64,000 nucleotides of DNA from the NCBI RefSeq assembly GCF_963678635.1, contig NC_087070.1, forward strand, positions 25,910,007 through 25,974,006, read 5' to 3'. This document shows, piece after piece, positions 57,480-64,000 of this stretch. Source of the stretch: Symsagittifera roscoffensis (Eukaryota > Xenacoelomorpha > Acoela > Convolutidae). Numbering within the stretch: the stretch's first letter is position 1; each line of letters opens with the position of its first letter. The position numbers were made by a program, and so were the translations under genes. The notes under the pieces were generated by a model. The model was given only the letters and a program-made list of their open reading frames with translations, did not search any database and had not been told where the DNA came from.

Positions 57480-58520
57480 TTCATTGTGTTAATCAACTCA
57501 GGTTGTTCAAATCCGTAACTTCTTGGAAAATAAAATCGTGATGTCCTTTTCGAGTTTTCGTTTTGGTTCAATTTCATTTTCTGAAATATCGAGATTGTAT
57601 TGCTCATTTATGAGTTTGACAAATAGCAGAAGATCGTCTATTTCTGTGCACATTGTGAGCGGTAGAAGTTTGCACGTTTGAAGCTCCTGAAAATAGGAAA
57701 TCGAGGATCCGTATATCCAGTGCATAGCTTTTTCTGGATGCGTTCAATGATTTTCATTTCTGTTTTGTTCAGCACGACTGCTTGAGCACCGTAAAAGTGG
57801 GTACTGCATATCCAACATAACAATTCAGCTTACCCTTAATTGTTAAACACGCTGATACGTTTCTTTTTATAAAGAACAGCAATTTCATTGCTTTCGACGC
57901 GCGTCTTCTTGTGTTTTCATGCCACAGCAAGTTGCCGCACTTGATTATTCCAAAATCTTTCTATTTATGGTGACAGCTTACTCGTTGCTCAGAGTCATGT
58001 GGTTATGATCACATCATCCAAGGAGCGTCTCCAATTCATGCTGAAACGACACTTGGTTAGTTGAAACGAATTTTTAGTCTTCGGAGTAGCCAAAAACTAT
58101 AGATTGCATGTCGCTGGTGATGTCGCTAATGTATATAATAAACATGAGAGGCCCCAAGAGGTTGAGGTAGCTTCTAAGAGTTTTGAGTAAACTACTTTTA
58201 ACGCCAATATTTTTTAAAGTTTCAAATCGATATAAAAAAAAAGCTATTTCATCAATTTCCGTTATGTTTTTGGCTTTATGTATTTCAAGAAATTGGAACT
58301 TTTGTATGACTGTTGATCGCCCTGGCTTGAAGCCAAACTGTGATGCATCAATTTTATCTTTTACTAATAGACATTAGTCATTACGGACTGGCTTTTCGAA
58401 CACTTTAAAACATTGCAAAACAAGCTGATTGGTCGGTAGCGATTGATGCGCGACTTGTTTCCATCTTTGAAAATGAGAATCTTCCATCCGTCAATGAGAA
58501 TCCGTACATTTTAAGTCAGT
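57480..58520 (-). mobile_element. LINE reverse transcriptase remnant (minus strand)
   Basis: Reading the minus strand from high to low coordinates, several frames give reverse transcriptase blocks in the right order: FKDGNKSRINRYRPISL (about 58,480-58,420), DASQFGFKPGRSTVIQKF (about 58,345-58,290), LGPLMFIIYISDIT (about 58,165-58,120), FGYSED where the family has a Y/FADD active site (about 58,080). They continue with CGNLLWHENTRRRASKAMKL, TEMKIIERIQKK and ISYFQELQTCKLLPLTMCTE (57,507-57,725). The frame changes many times and stops occur, so it is dead. Type is CR1/L2/Jockey-like; I cannot be more exact. The segment between palm blocks is shortened. Confidence 0.85.
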
Positions 58521-58525
58521 ACATG

Positions 58526-58870
58526 CTTCGTTTTGTCGAGTTAAGCGCTAGTCATTGATTAGTTACTTTAATCCAATCGATACCTTTTTCTGCTCTAGTT
58601 CTGGAGTACGTATACGTAAGTTTTGTCTTGCTGTTCGGTTTTATCATGGTTTTTCTGTTTCAATAGTGCTATTTCTTTCTTCACATGGCTTCGTTTTTCA
58701 CATGTATGTTCACATGGCTTCGTTTTGTCGAGTTAAGCGCTAGTCATTGATTAGTTACTTTAATCCAATCGGTACCTTTTTCTGCTGTAGTTCTGGATAC
58801 GTATACGTAAGTTTTGTCTTGCTGTTCGGTTTTATCATGGTTTTTCTGTTTCAATAATGCTATTTCTTTC
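58526..58870. repeat. Tandem duplication of about 192 bp inside the LINE
   Basis: CTTCGTTTTGTCGAGTTAAG begins at 58,526 and again at 58,718, each followed by about 150 near-identical bases (GTACGTATACGTAAGTTTTG in the first). The second copy runs on into ORF1-derived sequence, and the first is followed by a short CACATGGCTTCGTTTT repeat. Confidence 0.85.
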
Positions 58871-59250
58871 TAAGCTCCTGGGGACTAAAGTCATTGCTGA
58901 TAAAACTGCTGTTCTGTACGTTTTTAGCTTTTCTAGCGATAAAAATTTTAGTCTACGTTGCCAATGTTTTGCTATTTTAAGTACCAGTACTCTGTCTCGA
59001 TCTTTCTCATACTCTCTCAATCTATGTACATCTTTAAACTCACTATTAATTGCCATATGAGAAAAATTTTGAGTCCTTTCATTTTTGTCTCCTTCGATAC
59101 GATCTAGTTGAAACTCCGCTTTCGACACTTTTACACCTCTTATGCGTATCCCGTCAAGAAATTGTTCAAAATAAGGCTGTTTTTTTTGTGTTCTTCAGTC
59201 TTTTGAGACTGATTAATAACTCTTTTTTCTTTTGAAAAATCTCTTTTCAG
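58835..59250 (-). mobile_element. LINE ORF1 remnant, RRM-like part (minus strand)
   Basis: The minus-strand frame 58,835-59,128 reads KDVHRLREYEKDRDRVLVLK, then HWQRRLKFLSLEKLKTYRTA. This has the form of the nucleic-acid-binding part of LINE ORF1 proteins (V.RLG.....RPVLVK...). The preceding frame gives DGIRIRGVKVSKAEFQLDRI. It lies upstream of the reverse transcriptase in minus-strand order, as expected, but the endonuclease region between them is missing. Confidence 0.7.
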
Positions 59251-59255
59251 GGAAG

Positions 59256-61905
59256 TGGAACCAGATCTAAACTACATTTTATTATTGGTTATAAATTAGA
59301 TATTTTATCACCAGAAAATATTTAATATTAATCAATCATGATCCATCTTACTAACAACCCACTTATTTGTAGGTGCTGAAATTACTTGTAATTCCAGCAA
59401 CAGAGAGATTTGAATTTAACTTAGAAATTAGTTACCTCTCCAAGAGATCTTTTGGCAATTGCAATAAGCCAGTATACTCTAGATCTATTGAGCCTAGCAG
59501 ACACTAGTTAAACACCCTGAGACTAGTAGATATAAGAGTAAGATTAGGATCGGTATTAGACTAAGAAGTTGCACGAATCTATCCGGCCGAAAATAAGATA
59601 GCGTGACGAGCAGACGGTGTACCCTATCCGAAATTACTCTATGAGTTAGACCAAAGAACATAACTCATCTGGTGCAACCATAAGTCTCGAATAAGACCTT
59701 AAAAAAACAAATTAGCTTAGAACTAACAAGATAGATTAGAATTAGACAAAAACATTTTCAAAATGTTACATGACAATAATTTAATTGAAATGTCTCTACG
59801 ACTCAATAGATCAGAGCCGCTATTCCGTACAAAACGAGAACTACCCGGTATTGGAAGAAGACCTCGGACAAGAGACGATCTGCGACTACGAAGAAACTTA
59901 CCATTAGGTTTCATGGTCGTACGGCAAAAGCCAACACAAACTTTTTTATTTAGAATTTTACTAGCAATGAATTTAGATTTTCATTTGCAAACATAAAATC
60001 TTTGAAGAAAAATCTTCAATGATCTTTTCAGGCGCTAAACCAAACTTACTATTGTACAATAACAATTGATAAAAACACCTCAAATCGTTTCCTCCAAAAC
60101 TGCAGTAAGATTCAAAAAGATAATTGAAAAATATATTTATTGAAAATCAAAATAAAAATTAGTTAACATGATCATAAATTATTAGTATATACAAATCATC
60201 CTGTCATCTCCAGCTTCATCACCTAAGCTAACAGCATGACTAAGAAAAGAAAACCTTCGGTACCCAAACCGGATTAAATCAGCTTAAAACTGGATAATTT
60301 ATTCTTTTGAAGACTATTACCAAGTCTAAAAAAGAAATAATAAAACATCAAAAAGTCGCAAGACAAACCCAAAACAAAAACAATTTGATTTTTGAGAAAA
60401 GGACACAACCAAAGTAACAAAAGAAAAACCAGAAATAATATAACATAAAACGTTAGCACAAAACAGGACCCCTTAAAAAACCAGCATGAACTCATACTCC
60501 CACTCCTGGCCTAACCCACCAGAGAGAACGTCCTGAGCATGCTCTATAGCCGGCCTAACCCACCGTGCTACATCCACGCTTTGTGACCACATTATATTTT
60601 TGACAAGAGGTACTCAAGGGTGAGCAACTCTTAAAAATAACTGAACTAAAACCAAAACGCTTTTGCGAAAACAATTGACCAAAATCATAACTAAAAAACT
60701 AAATTAACAAAATTTTATAAAATGTAAATCATAATATGCAGTACATAGATCACACACAACCACAAAGACGAGCATCCAAAGACTAGACGACCCCATCACA
60801 CTCAACCTACAGAATGGCTAAACACAACCGATATGCCGTCCACAATCACAACTCAAAGGATTTAGAGTACGACTTGACTTCGCAGAAAAGGACTTCATTG
60901 AACTAGACCAATGACCACCTCGATGTTCAAGTATACGTACAGATCCGAGTTACGAGGCATCCCTTCCACACACGATCTCCACGCCATTCCCAGACGAGGT
61001 TGAACACAAAACAAGTTCTCTACATAATACAGAAAAACCCGTCATAGCAAACCATTTTGAAATCAGATTGATTTCATTGGGGAACACAGTCGTTGTCACA
61101 AGACGACACAACGATTGATGTCCCTAACTCCAGCGTCCTGGAACTTCTTTAATAAGAGAAACCGGACAAGAATATGATGTTCGCCAAATACCAACGTTCA
61201 TCATCCATCCTTTGAATTGCAGAAAGATAATTCTAAAAACCCGGATGGGTGGAACCTGATCTAAACTATATTTTATGATTGGATAAATTGGATATTTTAC
61301 CACTGTAAAGTATTTAATATTAACCAATCATGATCCATCCTACTAACAACCCACTTATTTGTAAGTGCTGAAATTACTTGTAATTTCAGCACCAGAGAGA
61401 TTTGAATTTAACTTAGAAATTAGTTACCTCTCCAAGAGACCTTTTGGCAATTGCAATAAACCAGTATACTCTAGATCTATTGAGCCTAGCAGAGACTAGT
61501 TAAATACCCTGAGACTAGTAGATATAAGAGTAAGATTAGGATCGGTATTAGACTAAGAAGTTGCACGAATCTATCCGGCCGAAAATAAGATAGCGTGATG
61601 AGCAGACGGTGTACCCTATCCGAAATTACTCTATGAGTTAGACCAAAGAACATAACTCATCTGGTGTGACCATAAGTCTCGAATAAGACCTTAAAAAAAC
61701 AAATTAGCTTAGAACTAACAAGATAGATTAGAATTAGACAAAAACATTTTCAAAATGTTACATGACAATAATTTAATTGAAATGTCTCTACGACTCAATA
61801 GATCAGAGCCGCTATTCCGTACAATACGAGAACTACCCGGTATTGGAAGAAGACCTCGGACAAGAGACGATCTACGACTACGAAGAAACTTACCATTAGG
61901 TTTCA
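59256..61905 (+). mobile_element. Non-autonomous LTR-type element, nested in LINE ORF1
   Basis: Two direct repeats, 59,256-59,913 (658 bp) and 61,250-61,905 (656 bp), are about 98% alike, start TGGAACC and end GGTTTCA, the TG...CA form of long terminal repeats. They enclose 1,336 bases with no coding content. The interior begins with TGG and ends with a purine-rich ACCCGGATGGG stretch, where primer and polypurine sites are expected. The element looks structurally whole but has no genes, so it is of the TRIM/LARD type and depended on a partner. End-repeat similarity suggests a fairly recent insertion. The orientation is assumed, and I do not see a clear target duplication. Confidence 0.75.
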
Positions 61906-61910
61906 ATAGT

Positions 61911-62240
61911 TTTTACGTGCTCTAGTTCATTAGAAAGAAAAGTCAACTTATCCATTTGTTCAGAACTGTTTGCTGTGATCTTGTCCTGTCCATTCTTTTT
62001 GACACAAGTAACACGTTAGTAGCCACCAATTCCAGAATGCCATTCACCGCTTTTTTGACAAACCAGTGCATTGTGTTGTGAAGTGCATTTGATCCCCACA
62101 TCAAATACATCGAAAGACAATGTCTCTAGCTGTAATAATTGCATCGCACATCTTGCAGTTCCCAGCACATGATACAGCTGCCATATGCTCTGTTTCAGTC
62201 ATCAAGCGCGTTGTGCGGTGCGTTTTCACACTCATTTCGA
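61911..62240 (-). mobile_element. LINE ORF1 remnant, zinc-finger part (minus strand)
   Basis: The minus strand reads GNCKMCDAIITARDIVFRC, then CGDQMHFTTQCTGLS, a PHD-like zinc-finger pattern (C-x2-C-x12-C-x2-C-x4-H-x4-C), then LSNELEHVKT. Many LINE ORF1 proteins begin with such a finger. It continues the same LINE as at 57,480-59,250, separated from it by the LTR-type insertion. Stops are present. Confidence 0.6.
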
Positions 62241-64000
62241 ATTTGAAAAAAAAGAAACACTTTTTAATAAGTTTATCACAAGTTAATCTATGGTCCCAGA
62301 AAACATTTCACAGGAAACCGGACTGCTCAGAATCAGTTCAAAATTCATTCAGTAGAGAAGAGTACTAGGACTGGGAACCACTAGAAACAATGACCCGAAG
62401 CACTGAAAACCGTGTAAAAAAGTACCAAAATAAGCCATACTTGTGTGGACCCAAAAGTTATGAAACTCGCTAATGAGAGAGAAGTATAGAAGAGAAGAGG
62501 GAGAGAAATTATCAATTGAAGCTAATGTCAATGCCAACTAGTGACAACTAAAGGAAAAAGTTCGATCTCTAATCTGCAGAAAAAGCTAAATCAACGAATA
62601 CGTCATAAAATTGCAATATGGAGAAAAGGTGAAAAATAACAGCATTACAATTAACCCGGCCGATAACAGCAGGGTAATAGACCCGTTTTATAACACACAG
62701 CTTCGGCATCCATCGACACAATTTATGCAGGAAAAACAATCGAATGCTGTAATCATCTAAAATGGATTGAGAATCTAGAACCTCGATCTACCAAGCAACT
62801 GCTTATTCGAAAAACGACTAAGAAGTCAATTCAAACGAAACGACAAAAACGATTACATAGGCGACCATGCAACCACCCAGGATCAAACAGATGCTCACAT
62901 GCGAGCAGCTGAAATTGATCAGAAAACAAGGCGGTAATGCAGAAACTTCCGACCACAAAAACAAACACAAATCAGGATTGAACGCAAGATCGGCCGCAGC
63001 AAAGTATCTGTTTGGTATAAAAAAAGTCATATAAATCAGAAAATATCAAATATCGCAGGATGGATACATTCACTACCGAAAAAAAGGAAAACATCACCTT
63101 GACGATTGTAACAAGACATCCAGTCATTGTTTTTGTCAAAGTAATTCTTGATCGGATAGTCGTAGGAAAGTTTTGCCTCTAATATTGTAAAAAGTCATCC
63201 AATCATTACTTTTATTCGTAAAATGCATGAAATCATACTTCAGCTATCAAAATAATCAAGCAATCAGTTATTTCAATGCACAATGATTCAGCTAGTAATG
63301 GAAGACATGTAATTTATCCGCCAACTTACACCGGGTCTCAACCAACCAGTGATTCAAAAAAATTTCCTACGACCGACAAACCAGACCAGTTTCAAAACTC
63401 ATCTCTACATGACCTGAAAGTTGAACCAATAGCTAAACGAACACAAGGATAGCCAGTTCCAGGTTTTTTTTTCAAATTAGTCATTTTTTTTGTGCATGAC
63501 GAGATAATTTGACCTGACAAAAACCTCACGGTATAATTGGGAAAATAGGCAAAAGTCTTCCAGTTTTTTTTTGAACTTTTGAAATAAATTTTTTCAAAAA
63601 TTAAAACTGATTCTTTTTTTCTGATAATTAAAACTGAATCTCTAATTAAAAAAACTGAAATTTTTTTATTAAAACTGATTTTTTTTTCGGTTCGCATTGC
63701 ACTAGCAAAGAACAAAAACCTGATCATGTCATCGATCATACACTTATAAACCGCAAAGTTTAGAAACTAAATTTCGGCCGCTTCGACACCTTCCAACTAA
63801 CATTTAATTTTCTCACTCCAAAAGAAAGAGATTTTAATTGTTCCGATGAGTTAATGTTGGAAACAAAACTGATCCACACTCAGATTTTTTATCGTTTTCA
63901 AGTTCAGTTATAGTGTTCACTTTCAGGTAACCCACACCACTGCTACAGTTTTATGAACTCAAAGAACCCGTCACCTTATTTTTTGAGTTTCATGTTTTGC
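62241..64000. other. Non-coding end of window, no gene seen
   Basis: AT-rich on both strands, with no domains, splice-linked frames or clear repeats to the rest of the window. Frames of 60-115 codons lack recognisable features. T-rich tracts with AAAACTGA-type words occur at 63,590-63,690. Confidence 0.4.

Overview
This is a window of an animal nuclear genome. It is AT-rich, and every recognisable protein gene is broken up or flanked by introns with GT-AG (once GC-AG) borders. The genes match animal families: a kelch-repeat protein, the dynein adaptor Bicaudal D, the exonuclease REXO4, a PP2D1-like pseudophosphatase, origin recognition subunit ORC4 and the nuclear-envelope phosphatase regulator CNEP1R1. 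I cannot assign a phylum from sequence alone; the heavy load of DNA, LINE and SINE-like repeats suits a marine invertebrate. There are no prokaryotic operons, CRISPR arrays or rRNA genes.

Layout. Bases 1 to about 20,200 hold essentially no host genes. They carry a tandem array of 1.44-kb units, first very regular (1-6,190), then mixed long and short variants, then a 3.27-kb block present twice in tandem (12,090-18,637) that ends in a Jockey-like LINE fragment. The units belong to a dispersed element family with an imperfect hairpin at its start, blocks of 125-175-bp internal monomers, and a second hairpin motif. An old decayed copy lies at 19,320-20,190. From 20,459 to 47,644 comes a gene-bearing region with all six genes on the plus strand: a kelch fragment, BICD (10 coding exons, 874 residues), REXO4 (5 exons, 403 residues), a single-exon PP2D1-like gene (654 residues), ORC4 (3 exons, 560 residues) and CNEP1R1 (1 exon, 125 residues). 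Introns and spacers are packed with decayed copies of a few repeat families. From 47,690 to the end I see only repeats: hAT-type MITEs, a second monomer family, tRNA-like SINEs, a compositionally odd island (53.0-55.0 kb), and a minus-strand LINE whose ORF1 is split by a non-autonomous LTR-type element (59,256-61,905).

The genes share no single pathway: BICD links dynein to cargo, REXO4 is a predicted nucleolar RNA exonuclease, ORC4 helps load replication origins, CNEP1R1 partners the lipin phosphatase CTDNEP1, and the PP2D1-like protein is a predicted inactive phosphatase. PP2D1, ORC4 and CNEP1R1 sit head to tail with gaps of about 0.5 kb, and REXO4, PP2D1 and ORC4 each have a splice-acceptor-like AG 2-10 bases before the start codon. 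That would fit spliced-leader trans-splicing or short 5'UTR introns.

Most novel-looking items: the hairpin-bounded element family whose internal monomers and whole units have expanded into satellite-like arrays; ORC4 with degenerate Walker A and B motifs but a kept arginine-finger box; and the pseudophosphatase with a conserved N-terminal C2H2 pattern. All family names come from memory of protein families, not from searches.
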